A stretch of 9,274 nucleotides of DNA. Source: Ectothiorhodospiraceae bacterium. Its GTDB lineage: Bacteria; Pseudomonadota; Gammaproteobacteria; Nitrococcales; AK92. Where the stretch lies: the NCBI GenBank assembly GCA_029263635.1, contig JAJUFY010000072.1, forward strand, positions 1-9,274. Direction: 5' to 3'. Shown one piece after another: positions 1 through 6,724 of the stretch. Numbering within the stretch: position 1 is the stretch's first letter; every line of letters starts with the position of its first letter. A program made the position numbers and the translations under genes. Below the pieces are notes generated by a model that saw nothing but the letters and a program-made list of their open reading frames with translations, did not search any database and had not been told where the DNA came from.

Positions 1-263
1 GAGCGGGCGGTCGCTGCCGTCACCAGGTCGTCGACGTAAAGAAACCTGCCCCAGGCCAGATTCTCGAGGATCCGATAGCCGGCGCAGGCCGCCGGCCTGC
101 CGTCCCGCTCCAGGTAGACCAGCCGGTAGCCCTGCGCGGCCTGCCGCATGACCTGCCCGCAGAAGCTCTCCTCGGTCAATGCCGGCCGCAGCTCCCGCAT
201 GACCGGGAAGCAGCGCTGCAGATCGGCCAGCGTGGTGGCGGCGCGGACGATGGGTTCCGGCAT
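1..263 (-). CDS. GNAT-family N-acetyltransferase, N-terminal part (cut by window edge)
   Basis: The first 87 residues of a protein that runs off the left edge. The visible part reads MPEPIVRAATTLADL at the start, a helical stretch with MRELRPALTEESF (about residues 22-34), then strands YRLVYLERDG and AACAGYRI, and a segment GRFLYVDDLVT (about 72-82). This order, with a strand ending in an acidic residue before the missing acetyl-CoA loop, is typical of small GNAT acetyltransferases, which move an acetyl group from acetyl-CoA to an amine. The acetyl-CoA binding motif (Q/RxxGxG/A) would lie just beyond the edge and cannot be checked. The ATG start has a good ribosome site, GAGGAA, a few bases upstream. 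The gene follows the DUF2007 gene by 21 bases on the same strand, so the two are probably co-transcribed. Substrate unknown; it could act on a small molecule or a protein. Confidence 0.8.
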   Translation of the reverse strand, partial: MPEPIVRAATTLADLQRCFPVMRELRPALTEESFCGQVMRQAAQGYRLVYLERDGRPAACAGYRILENLAWGRFLYVDDLVTAATAR

Positions 264-284
264 ACGAACGTTCCTCGACTCTGG

Positions 285-593
285 TCAGGGGCCTTCACCG
301 CCGCAATTCCAGCACTGCGCGAACTGCGGCTCCAGCCGCTCGCCGCAGCGCGGGCACTGCCACGACCGCGCCGTGGTCTCCGCCTCCAGCACCCCGGCCA
401 GCAGCCGCTGGGCGAGCGCAAAGTCGTCATCGTCCTCTACCCACAGCTCCGGCCAGCATTCGGTTGGCGGCAGCTCGCCGGCGGCGCCCAGCAGGTAGGC
501 GTTCTTGACCAGACACGGGATATGGTGCTGCTCCAGCACGGTTCTCAGGTGGCCGACCAGGAGCGCGTCGGCCGAGACGAACAGCCGTTTCAT
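285..593 (-). CDS. DUF2007 domain protein with C-terminal zinc ribbon
   Basis: A complete 102-residue soluble protein. Residues 1-70 match the DUF2007 pattern (a small alpha/beta fold often labelled putative signal-transducing protein): MKRLFVSAD at the start, an HLRTVLEQHHIPCLVKN segment, an aromatic/acidic stretch with PELWVEDDDDFALAQRLL. Residues 80-97 form a zinc ribbon with Cys80-x2-Cys83 and Cys94-x2-Cys97 (CPRCGE ... CWNCG), which should bind one zinc ion. The role of DUF2007 proteins is not established; the fold and ribbon suggest protein or nucleic acid contact, which is inference. The ATG has an upstream GGGAGA ribosome site. It is the first gene of a leftward pair with the GNAT acetyltransferase and is divergent from the DUF815 ATPase gene across a 95-base gap. 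Confidence 0.85.
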   Translation of the reverse strand: MKRLFVSADALLVGHLRTVLEQHHIPCLVKNAYLLGAAGELPPTECWPELWVEDDDDFALAQRLLAGVLEAETTARSWQCPRCGERLEPQFAQCWNCGGEGP

Positions 594-622
594 CGTATCT
601 TCTCCCGGCAGCCTGTCAGACA

Positions 623-651
623 GCTATAGCGCAGCGGCCCCCAGCCGGCAA
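623..651 (-). promoter_or_regulatory. Candidate sigma-70 promoter for the DUF2007-GNAT pair
   Basis: On the minus strand TTGCCG (646-651) is followed after exactly 17 bases by TATAGC (623-628). Each box matches 4 of 6 consensus bases. Transcription would start near 616, leaving about 22 bases of leader that include the GGGAGA ribosome site of the DUF2007 gene. Position and spacing fit well, but the boxes are only moderate matches in GC-rich DNA. Confidence 0.35.
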
Positions 652-688
652 TCAGCCTGTTACTATTCCGCCCTCGCGAGGTGATGTC

Positions 689-1564
689 ATGACGCAGGAT
701 CAATTCGAACACTGGCTCGCGCGCGCCGAACAGCTGCTCACGCGCGTCGAGAACCTGCTGCCGCCGGCGCCGCCGGTGCCCGACTGGAACCGTGCCCAGG
801 CCTTCCGCTGGCGCAGGCAGGGCGGCCGCGGCTATCTGGAACCGATCGCCAACCCGCACCGGATCCGGCTCGAGGACCTGCGCAACATCGACCGCCAGAA
901 GGCGCTGGTCGACCGCAATACCCGCCAGTTCGTGCAGGGGCTGCCGGCCAACAATGCGCTGCTGTGGGGTTCGCGCGGCACCGGCAAGTCGTCGCTGGTG
1001 AAGGCCATGCTGCACGAATACGCCGATCAGGGCCTGCGGCTGGTGGAGATCGACAAGCACGACCTGACCGATCTGCCGGAGCTGATCCGCCTGCTGCACG
1101 GGCGGCCGGAGCGGTTCATCCTGTTCTGCGACGACCTCTCCTTCGAGGCCGACGACCCCAGCTACAAGACGCTCAAGGCAGCGCTGGACGGCTCGCTGTC
1201 GGCGCCGCCCGACAACATCCTGATCTATGCCACGTCGAACCGCCGCCACCTGTTGCCGGAATTTCACGTCGAGAACCAGGATACCCGCCACATCAACGGC
1301 GAAATTCACCACGGCGAGTCGGTCGAGGAGAAAATCTCGCTGTCGGAGCGCTTCGGGCTGTGGGTGTCCTTCTATCCCTTCGATCAGGAGGCATACCTGG
1401 CGGTCGTGTTCAACTGGCTCGAGCAACTGGGCGTGCCGGTCGAGGATGCCGAAACGGTGCGCGCCGAGGCGCTGCGTTTCGCCTTGCAGCGCGGCTCCCG
1501 CAGCGGCCGGGTCGCCTGGCAGTTCGCGCGCGACTGGGCCGGCCGGCAAGGGCTGGGCAGCTAG
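689..1564 (+). CDS. DUF815-family AAA-type ATP-binding protein
   Basis: A complete 291-residue cytosolic P-loop ATPase. Walker A is GSRGTGKS at residues 94-101, Walker B is FILFCDDLSF at 143-152 with Asp148 and Asp149, the sensor-1 region is ATSNRRHL at 181-188, and SERFGLW at 219-225 contains Arg221, a possible arginine finger. The segment RIRLEDLRNIDRQKALVDRNTRQF before the P-loop and the DDLSFE and ATSNRRHL blocks are hallmarks of DUF815, a AAA+ subgroup common in proteobacteria whose function is not established. Residues 1-30 form a predicted helix followed by a proline-rich linker. The ATG is preceded by GAGGTGA, a good ribosome site. The DHA2 exporter gene starts 25 bases after its stop, so they are probably one transcript. 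Family assignment is firm; any cellular role is open. Confidence 0.92.
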   Translation: MTQDQFEHWLARAEQLLTRVENLLPPAPPVPDWNRAQAFRWRRQGGRGYLEPIANPHRIRLEDLRNIDRQKALVDRNTRQFVQGLPANNALLWGSRGTGKSSLVKAMLHEYADQGLRLVEIDKHDLTDLPELIRLLHGRPERFILFCDDLSFEADDPSYKTLKAALDGSLSAPPDNILIYATSNRRHLLPEFHVENQDTRHINGEIHHGESVEEKISLSERFGLWVSFYPFDQEAYLAVVFNWLEQLGVPVEDAETVRAEALRFALQRGSRSGRVAWQFARDWAGRQGLGS

Positions 1565-1589
1565 CGGGAACCGCCGATGCAGGATCTCG

Positions 1590-2978
1590 ATGAACGGTAA
1601 GACCGCCGCCCAGCCTGCTCCGGCCGATCTCGCCGATGGCCTGCCGGTACCGCAGCGCTACTGGGCGGTGCTCACCCTGATCCTGGGCGTGAGCATGTCG
1701 GTGCTGGACAGCTCCATCGTCAACGTGGCGCTGCCGAGCATTGCCCGGGAGCTCGAGACCAGCCCGGCCGTTTCGGTCTGGATCATCAATGCCTACCAGC
1801 TGGCGGTGATCGCTACCCTGCTGCCGCTCTCCTCGCTCGGCGAGACCATCGGCTACCGGACCATCTACATCAGCGGCCTCACCGTGTTCACCACGGCCTC
1901 GCTGGCCTGCGCGCTCGCCGATTCGCTGCCGGTGCTGGTCGCTGCGCGGGTACTGCAGGGCCTCGGCGCCGCCGGCGTGATGAGCATCAACGCGGCGCTG
2001 GTGCGATTCATCTACCCGCGTCGGCAGCTCGGCCGCGGCATCGGCCTCATCGCGCTGGTGGTGGCCACCTCCGCCGCCTCGGGCCCGACGGTGGCGGCAG
2101 CCGTCCTGTCGGTCGCAAGCTGGCACTGGCTGTTCGCCATCAACGTGCCGGTCGGCATCCTGGCGATCCTGATCGGCACCCGTACCCTGCCTTACACGCG
2201 CCGGTCGCCGCACCGCTTCGACATCATCAGCGCCGTGCTCAACGCGCTGACCTTCGGGCTGCTGATCAGCGCCATCGACGGCATCGGCCACGGCCTGGCC
2301 TGGCAGCTGGTGGTGGCGCAGTTCGTCGCAGCCGCGCTGGTCGGTACGCTGCTGGTACGCCGGCAGTTCTCGCTGCCGGCGCCGCTGCTGCCGGTGGATC
2401 TGCTGCGCATCCCGATCTTCGCGCTGTCGATCGGCACCTCGGCCTGCTCGTTCAGCGCGCAGATGCTGGCCTACGTCTCGCTGCCGTTCTATCTGCACGA
2501 CGTGCTCGGCTACACGGCGGTGGAGACCGGACTGCTGATGACACCCTGGCCGGTGATGGTCGGCCTGACCGCACCGCTCGCCGGCCGGCTGGCCGACCGT
2601 TATCCGGCCGGGCTGCTGGGCGGCATCGGCATGACCGTCTTCTGCATCGGGCTGATCTCGCTGGCGCTATTGCCGGACGACCCGGCGCGGTTCGACATCG
2701 CCTGGCGCATGGCGGTCTGCGGGCTGGGGTTTGGCCTGTTCCAGTCCCCCAATAACCGCACCATCATGGGCTCCGCGCCGCGCGAACGCAGCGGCGGCGC
2801 CAGCGGCATGCTGGGCACCGGCCGGCTGCTCGGGCAGACGACGGGCGCCGCGCTGGTAGCACTGATCTTTGGCGTGACCGCCAGCGGCGGCACCACCGTC
2901 GCGCTGCTGCTGGGTGCCACCCTCGCCGGCGTCGCAGCGGTGGTCAGCAGCCTGCGGCTGCTGACCCCTATTCGCTAG
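1590..2978 (+). CDS. MFS transporter, DHA2 (14-helix, EmrB/QacA-like) family
   Basis: A complete 462-residue inner-membrane protein with about 14 hydrophobic segments (first at about 23-46, last at about 436-457), the layout of the DHA2 drug:proton antiporters. Family motifs are visible: motif D1 LDSSIVNVALPSI at 39-51 with Asp40 in helix 1; a motif A variant SLGETIGYRTIYISG at 82-96 and a second copy AGRLADRYPAG at 331-341; motif B RVLQGLGAAG at 120-129 with Arg120; and motif C around SGPTVAAAVLS (164-174), the antiporter signature. It is expected to export cationic or amphipathic compounds using the proton gradient; the substrate cannot be told. The start is the ATG with AGGA five bases upstream; the reading frame is open further back, but only as a shadow of the DUF815 gene. 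No membrane-fusion (EmrA-like) gene lies beside it. Its stop codon overlaps that of the convergent PGPGW gene. Confidence 0.92.
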   Translation: MNGKTAAQPAPADLADGLPVPQRYWAVLTLILGVSMSVLDSSIVNVALPSIARELETSPAVSVWIINAYQLAVIATLLPLSSLGETIGYRTIYISGLTVFTTASLACALADSLPVLVAARVLQGLGAAGVMSINAALVRFIYPRRQLGRGIGLIALVVATSAASGPTVAAAVLSVASWHWLFAINVPVGILAILIGTRTLPYTRRSPHRFDIISAVLNALTFGLLISAIDGIGHGLAWQLVVAQFVAAALVGTLLVRRQFSLPAPLLPVDLLRIPIFALSIGTSACSFSAQMLAYVSLPFYLHDVLGYTAVETGLLMTPWPVMVGLTAPLAGRLADRYPAGLLGGIGMTVFCIGLISLALLPDDPARFDIAWRMAVCGLGFGLFQSPNNRTIMGSAPRERSGGASGMLGTGRLLGQTTGAALVALIFGVTASGGTTVALLLGATLAGVAAVVSSLRLLTPIR

Positions 2979-3367
2979 CCGGCCAGCAGGACGTAAGCCA
3001 GAAACCCCAGGCCGCCGGCAGCCGTTAGCGCAATCGCGGCCAGCAGGGCGCCGGTGGTCCACGGCGCCCGCTGCCAGCGGCCTTGCAGCCGCTGCCCGGC
3101 GCGGCGCAGGCGCAGTTCGGCGAGGTCCAGCAGGCCCGCGACCCGCGCCGAGATGCCGGCCAGCAAGGCCAGCCCGATAATCACGATCAGCGTTCCCGGC
3201 CCCGGGAACGGCATCAGGATCAGGCCCAGCAGGATTACTCCGACCGCGCCCGCGGCCGACCAGTGACGGCGCGCTGGAGTGTCGTCGGCATGGCGCCGGT
3301 AGCGCTCGCGAAAGCGCCGGCCGGGCCGGCTCCGCAGCAGGCGCTGCCATCCCTGCTTGCCAAGCAT
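2975..3367 (-). CDS. PGPGW-type small transmembrane protein
   Basis: A complete 130-residue membrane protein. A basic N-terminus (residues 1-35, many Arg) precedes a hydrophobic stretch at about 37-73 that is interrupted by the motif MPFPGPG at 52-58, the signature of the PGPGW putative transmembrane family. An amphipathic basic section (about 80-100, RLRRAGQRLQGRW) follows, then a last membrane segment at about 104-128. The positive-inside rule places the basic parts in the cytoplasm. The function of the family is unknown. The ATG has GGAG upstream with about 5 bases spacing. A TATAAG sequence on the minus strand (3415-3420) could be a -10 box but lacks a good -35. It lies 78 bases after the HAD gene on the same strand and is convergent with the exporter. 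Confidence 0.85.
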   Translation of the reverse strand: MLGKQGWQRLLRSRPGRRFRERYRRHADDTPARRHWSAAGAVGVILLGLILMPFPGPGTLIVIIGLALLAGISARVAGLLDLAELRLRRAGQRLQGRWQRAPWTTGALLAAIALTAAGGLGFLAYVLLAG

Positions 3368-3445
3368 GGGTCTCCGTTGTGTGTCGGCGGCGGCGCCGGG
3401 AGCGCCCTTCCATGCTTATATGGGGATTCGTCGGTCGCCCTGCGA

Positions 3446-4099
3446 TCAGGCAGCTGCCAGCAGCGGCAGCCCCAGCAGCTCGCCGAGCTCCTCCAGGGCC
3501 GCCCTCGGCTCTACCACCTTGATGGTGGTCATGCCCAGGGCGCGGGCCGGCTTGAGATTGATGCCGAGGTCGTCCAGGTAGACAACCTCTTCCGGCCGCA
3601 CCCCCATCCGCTCGCAGGCGTGCTGGTAGATGCGCGGATCGGGCTTGCGCATGCCGAGCTTGGAGGATTCGATCACGCACTCGAACAGCGCCAGGATCTC
3701 GGCGATCTCGCGGGCGCGCTCGGCGCTGGCGTGCATGCCGGGTCCCTGGCCGGCGCGGACGTTGTTGGTGATGCAGGCGACGCGGTAGCAGCCGCGAATG
3801 GTCTTGAGCGCCTGCACCATCTCCGGCCGCACATCGCCGCCCAGCAGCTCGATGACCTTGCGGCCGGGCACGGGATGGCCGGCAGCGCGGGTTTCCGCCT
3901 CGAAGGCACGATCGAAGCCGTCCAGGTCCAGCTCGCTGCGCTCGAAGCGCGCCCAGGCGTTATCGTCCGGGTTGACGGCGTTGACGCCTCGCAGGAAGTC
4001 CTGCGGCAGGCCGTTGTCGCGTTCGAAGCGGCGAAACGCTTCGAAGGGACTGGAGGTGATCACGCCGCCGAAATCCCAGAACACGGCTTTGATGGTCAT
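3446..4099 (-). CDS. HAD-superfamily hydrolase (HAD-IA, epoxide hydrolase N-domain/ACAD10-like)
   Basis: A complete 217-residue soluble protein with all four HAD motifs: motif I FWDFGGVIT with nucleophile Asp9, motif II ITNN at 110-113, motif III Lys152 in GMRKPDPRIYQ, and motif IV VVYLDDLGINLKPARALGM at 172-190 with Asp176/Asp177. Cap helices lie between motifs I and II. The motif IV form and DFGGV are typical of the subgroup that includes the N-terminal phosphatase domain of soluble epoxide hydrolase and the HAD domain of ACAD10. The usual second Asp of motif I is Gly (position 11), as in many members of this subgroup; it bears on whether phosphatase chemistry is retained. A phosphatase or dehalogenase-like role is plausible; substrate unknown. 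I start at this ATG rather than the GTG 18 bases upstream because GGAGAGG sits 9 bases before the ATG. It lies 199 bases downstream of fadE on the same strand. Confidence 0.88.
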   Translation of the reverse strand: MTIKAVFWDFGGVITSSPFEAFRRFERDNGLPQDFLRGVNAVNPDDNAWARFERSELDLDGFDRAFEAETRAAGHPVPGRKVIELLGGDVRPEMVQALKTIRGCYRVACITNNVRAGQGPGMHASAERAREIAEILALFECVIESSKLGMRKPDPRIYQHACERMGVRPEEVVYLDDLGINLKPARALGMTTIKVVEPRAALEELGELLGLPLLAAA

Positions 4100-4108
4100 T
4101 ATCGGGTA

Positions 4109-4115
4109 CCTCTCC
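4109..4115 (-). promoter_or_regulatory. Ribosome binding site fixing the HAD hydrolase start
   Basis: GGAGAGG on the minus strand, 9 bases before the ATG at 4099. It overlaps the alternative upstream GTG codon (4115-4117), so that longer form would have no ribosome site of its own. This favours the 217-residue protein. Confidence 0.7.
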
Positions 4116-4225
4116 ACATCGGCGCTGGCGCTCCGGACGGCGCGCGCGAAGCCCGGATGCTACCGCGGATACCCGGTGTGGCGATAGCAACCGGCCGGCA
4201 GGATGACGGCAGCGGCGGGCACGGC

Positions 4226-4248
4226 CTCTCTCCTCTGACGGGAGAGGG
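4226..4248. repeat. Imperfect hairpin between fadE and the HAD gene
   Basis: CTCTCC (4228-4233) pairs with GGAGAG (4241-4246) around a 7-base loop, and the stem extends by two more pairs, one of them a G-U. Elements of the CTCTCC/GGGAGAGGG kind occur widely between genes of gammaproteobacteria. It lies about 50 bases past the fadE stop codon. It may be part of the same interspersed element as the neighbouring REP-like hairpin. There is no clean T-run, so a terminator role is weak. Confidence 0.5.
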
Positions 4249-4260
4249 AAAGAAGATTTG

Positions 4261-4276
4261 GCGACGAGGACGTCGC
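4261..4276. repeat. REP-like palindrome downstream of fadE
   Basis: GCGACG and CGTCGC form a perfect 6-base stem around the loop AGGA. On the minus strand the flank reads GCAGGAGCGACGTC, which resembles the TAGGAGCGAC head of repetitive extragenic palindromes in Pseudomonas and related genomes. It starts 23 bases after the fadE stop. REP hairpins at this position can protect the 3' end of an mRNA or limit read-through into the next gene. One copy only is present here, so its repetitive nature is inferred from resemblance. Confidence 0.55.
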
Positions 4277-4298
4277 TCCTGCATAAGCCGAGGCCTAT

Positions 4299-6566
4299 CT
4301 ATTCTTCCGTCGCCTCAGCGGTCTTGCCGGCCTTGCGTGGCCGTCGCCGGGGCCCGGCATTCATGCGCCGCGTGTACTCCCCGGCGCTGAAATCGTCCAC
4401 CTCGATCGCCGCCAGCCGTGCCGCTTCGGCTGCCGCCAGCTGGTCCGCCTCGGCCTGCGAGATCACCCCCGCCGTGACCGCCTCGGCGAGCTGCTCGGCC
4501 GGACGGCCGCGCGGCAGCCTGCCCTCCTTCTGCGCCCTGTGGATGCGGCGCAGGATAGGTGCGGCCGCGGTCACCAGCCGGAAGGCGTGCAGCAGCCGCC
4601 CCAGCCCCGGCGCCTCCGGCCCGGGCAGATAGACGTGCTCGGTCAGTCGGTCGAACTGCTCGCCTGGCCGCTGGATGGTTCGCGCCGCCGCCGCATGCAG
4701 GCGGTCCGGCACCCCGGCTCCCAGCGGATTGAGCCGCAGCCAGAGGCGGCCCGGGCCGCGCAGCAGGGCTCCGAGCACCGGCACGTCGAAATTGGCATAG
4801 ATGCCGTCGAAGGCCTGCTGGATCTCGCCCAGCATGTACTCCAGCGCCCACCGTACCAGCGGCAGGTCCTCCCGGCGCCGGCCTTCGGCCTCGAAGCGGC
4901 GCAGCGTGGCCATGCCCATGACCAGCCACGACAACACGTCGGCGAAGCGGCCGGAGAGGTTCCCGCGGGCCTTGAGCCGGCCGCCGATGGTCATCAGCGC
5001 CAGATCGGAGAGCAGCGCGAAGCGTGCCGACGCCCAGCCCAGCCGACGGTAGTAGACGGCGGTCGGACCCTTGACCGGCACGCTCACCGTCCAGCCGCGG
5101 GTAAACGCCCGGGCGCTGGCGCGGCCGAAGGTGGCGGCGAAATGCCTGATCCAGCCGAGCAGGCTCTCGCGGAAGGCGTCGGCATCGTCGCCTTCGATGG
5201 CGTCCAGCACCTTCAGCGCATACGGATGGCAGCGCACCGCCCCCTGGCCGAAGACGATGAGCGTGCGCGTGAGGATGTTGGCGCCCTCGACGGTAATGGC
5301 CACCGGCGCGGCGATGTAGCTGCTCGCCAGCATGTTGTTCGGCCCGCGCATCACTCCGGCCCCGGAGAGCACGTCCATGCCGTCGATGAGCAGCTGCTGG
5401 CCGAGATCGGTGCAGCGGTACTTCATGATGGCCGAGATGACCGGCGGCCGCTGGCCGCGGTCGATGGCCGCGCAGGCATAGGTGCGGGTGGCTTCCAGCG
5501 CATAGGTCAGCGCCGCCAGCCTGGCGACCTTGGCCTGCACGCCCTCCATCAGCCCGACCGGGATGCCGAACTGCTCGCGCACGATGCTGTACGGCCCGAC
5601 CACGGCGGCGGCATGCTTGGCGGCGCCGATGGCGCCGGCCGGGATCGAGATGGCGCGCCCGCCGGACAGGGTTTCCATCAGCATGCGCCAGCCCTTGCCG
5701 GCATAGTCGACGCCGCCGATGATGTTCTCCACCGGCACCACCACGTCCTTGCCGATCAGCGGCCCGTTCGGGAAGGGATCGATCGGCTCATGGTGGCGGC
5801 CGAGCTCGAAGCCCGGTGTGCCGCGCTCCACCAGCACCACGGTGATGCCCGGCCGCTCGCCCTTGCCGAGCAGGTTGTCCGGGTCGTGCAGCTGCACGGC
5901 CAGGCTGACGATGTCGGCGATCGGCGCCAGCGTGATGTAACGCTTGCGGAAGTTGAGCCTGAGCTTGAGCGCGCCGTCGTCGTCGCGGAACACCAGGGCC
6001 TCGGCCTTGATCGAGGCGGCGTCGGAACCGGCGGTGGGCTCGGTCAGCCCGAAGCAGGGGGTCAGTTCGCCACTGGCGAGCCGCGGCAGGTACCTGGCCT
6101 TCTGTTCCTCGGTGCCGTACTCGGCGAGCAGCTCGGCCGGTCCCAGCGAGTTGGGAATGACCACCACCGTCGAGACGGCGCCGGTGGCCGGCGCCAGCAT
6201 GCCCATGATCACGCTCTTGGCGAGCGCTCCCACCGGCTTGCCGCCATAGTCGGCCGGTACGTTGAAGCCGTAGAAGCCCTGCTCGCGCAGATACTGCAGC
6301 ACCTCGTCCGGCAGCTGGCGGGTGACGCTGAGCTGCCAGGCATCGACGCGCCGGCAGACCTCGCGGGCCGGACCGTCCACCAGCGCCGGCTCCTCGGGCG
6401 TCACCCACGGAGCGGGCTCGGCCCGGAGCCGGGCGAAATCCGGATTGCCGCGGAAGAATTCGCCGTCGATCCAGACGGTGCCGGCCTCCAGCGCCGCCCG
6501 CTCGGTATCCGAGACCCGCGGCAGCATCCCCCCGGCCCGCATCATCTTCATCAGCCCCTTGAACAT
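4299..6566 (-). CDS. fadE: Acyl-CoA dehydrogenase FadE
   Basis: A complete 755-residue flavoprotein that catalyses the first step of beta-oxidation, acyl-CoA to trans-2-enoyl-CoA, with FAD. The N-terminal part carries the FadE-type lead TERAALEAGTVWIDGEFFRGNPDF (about 21-44). The acyl-CoA dehydrogenase core follows, with CFGLTEPTAGSDAAS (171-185), the FAD/substrate block common to the family, and TVEGANILTRT (425-435) whose Glu427 is in the position of the catalytic base. The last ~300 residues form the extra C-terminal domain (DUF1974) found only in FadE-type enzymes, ending in a basic tail. Compared with the 814-residue E. coli enzyme it lacks the N-terminal membrane segments. The start has AGGGAGG 4 bases upstream; a longer open frame of 15 codons has none. 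No PsrA- or FadR-like operator is evident upstream. It is divergent from the small acidic gene. Confidence 0.96.
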   Translation of the reverse strand: MFKGLMKMMRAGGMLPRVSDTERAALEAGTVWIDGEFFRGNPDFARLRAEPAPWVTPEEPALVDGPAREVCRRVDAWQLSVTRQLPDEVLQYLREQGFYGFNVPADYGGKPVGALAKSVIMGMLAPATGAVSTVVVIPNSLGPAELLAEYGTEEQKARYLPRLASGELTPCFGLTEPTAGSDAASIKAEALVFRDDDGALKLRLNFRKRYITLAPIADIVSLAVQLHDPDNLLGKGERPGITVVLVERGTPGFELGRHHEPIDPFPNGPLIGKDVVVPVENIIGGVDYAGKGWRMLMETLSGGRAISIPAGAIGAAKHAAAVVGPYSIVREQFGIPVGLMEGVQAKVARLAALTYALEATRTYACAAIDRGQRPPVISAIMKYRCTDLGQQLLIDGMDVLSGAGVMRGPNNMLASSYIAAPVAITVEGANILTRTLIVFGQGAVRCHPYALKVLDAIEGDDADAFRESLLGWIRHFAATFGRASARAFTRGWTVSVPVKGPTAVYYRRLGWASARFALLSDLALMTIGGRLKARGNLSGRFADVLSWLVMGMATLRRFEAEGRRREDLPLVRWALEYMLGEIQQAFDGIYANFDVPVLGALLRGPGRLWLRLNPLGAGVPDRLHAAAARTIQRPGEQFDRLTEHVYLPGPEAPGLGRLLHAFRLVTAAAPILRRIHRAQKEGRLPRGRPAEQLAEAVTAGVISQAEADQLAAAEAARLAAIEVDDFSAGEYTRRMNAGPRRRPRKAGKTAEATEE

Positions 6567-6570
6567 CCTG

Positions 6571-6577
6571 CCTCCCT
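6571..6577 (-). promoter_or_regulatory. Ribosome binding site fixing the fadE start
   Basis: AGGGAGG on the minus strand, 4 bases before the ATG at 6566. It selects the MFKGLMKMM start over the upstream in-frame codon at 6611. Confidence 0.75.
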
Positions 6578-6666
6578 GCGGCTTCCGCACAGCGCCGTTC
6601 CAAGGCACCACCCTACATGGGGTTGCAGCAAGATCAAAGGTATAGGCATGCCGGGCCGGCTCGCAC

Positions 6667-6695
6667 TTGTCGAACGCACCCGGATGCGGTATCAG
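6667..6695 (+). promoter_or_regulatory. Candidate sigma-70 promoter for the small acidic gene
   Basis: TTGTCG (6667-6672) and TATCAG (6690-6695) are separated by exactly 17 bases; each matches 4 of 6 consensus positions. The start of transcription would fall near 6702, about 23 bases before the ATG at 6725, with the ribosome site in between. The match is moderate but the geometry is right. Confidence 0.35.
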
Positions 6696-6724
6696 CGCGC
6701 CTGGAACAACGTCTGGAGAAGAGG

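Noticed and set aside
590..1549. A 319-codon minus-strand open frame opposite the DUF815 gene
   Set aside because: Codon-aligned antisense shadow of a gene with clear Walker motifs. The same explanation covers long antisense frames at 1410-2498, 3083-4390, 7202-8074 and 8283-9092.
1227..1589. N-terminal extension of the DHA2 exporter frame back into the DUF815 gene
   Set aside because: The extension is an Arg/Ser-rich frame-shifted reading of DUF815; the ATG at 1590 has a ribosome site and begins a normal transporter N-terminus.
3415..3420. TATAAG as a -10 box for the PGPGW gene
   Set aside because: Good -10 match, but no -35-like hexamer at 15-19 bases upstream, so it is only mentioned in the gene entry.
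6623..6637. TTGCAGCAAGATCAA upstream of fadE as a second FNR-like site
   Set aside because: The half-sites are 5 bases apart rather than 4 and the left half is TTGCA, so it does not fit the consensus.
6610..6637. TTGATC/TAGGGT on the minus strand as a fadE promoter
   Set aside because: Spacing of 16 is acceptable, but the -10 matches only 3 of 6 bases; too weak to annotate.
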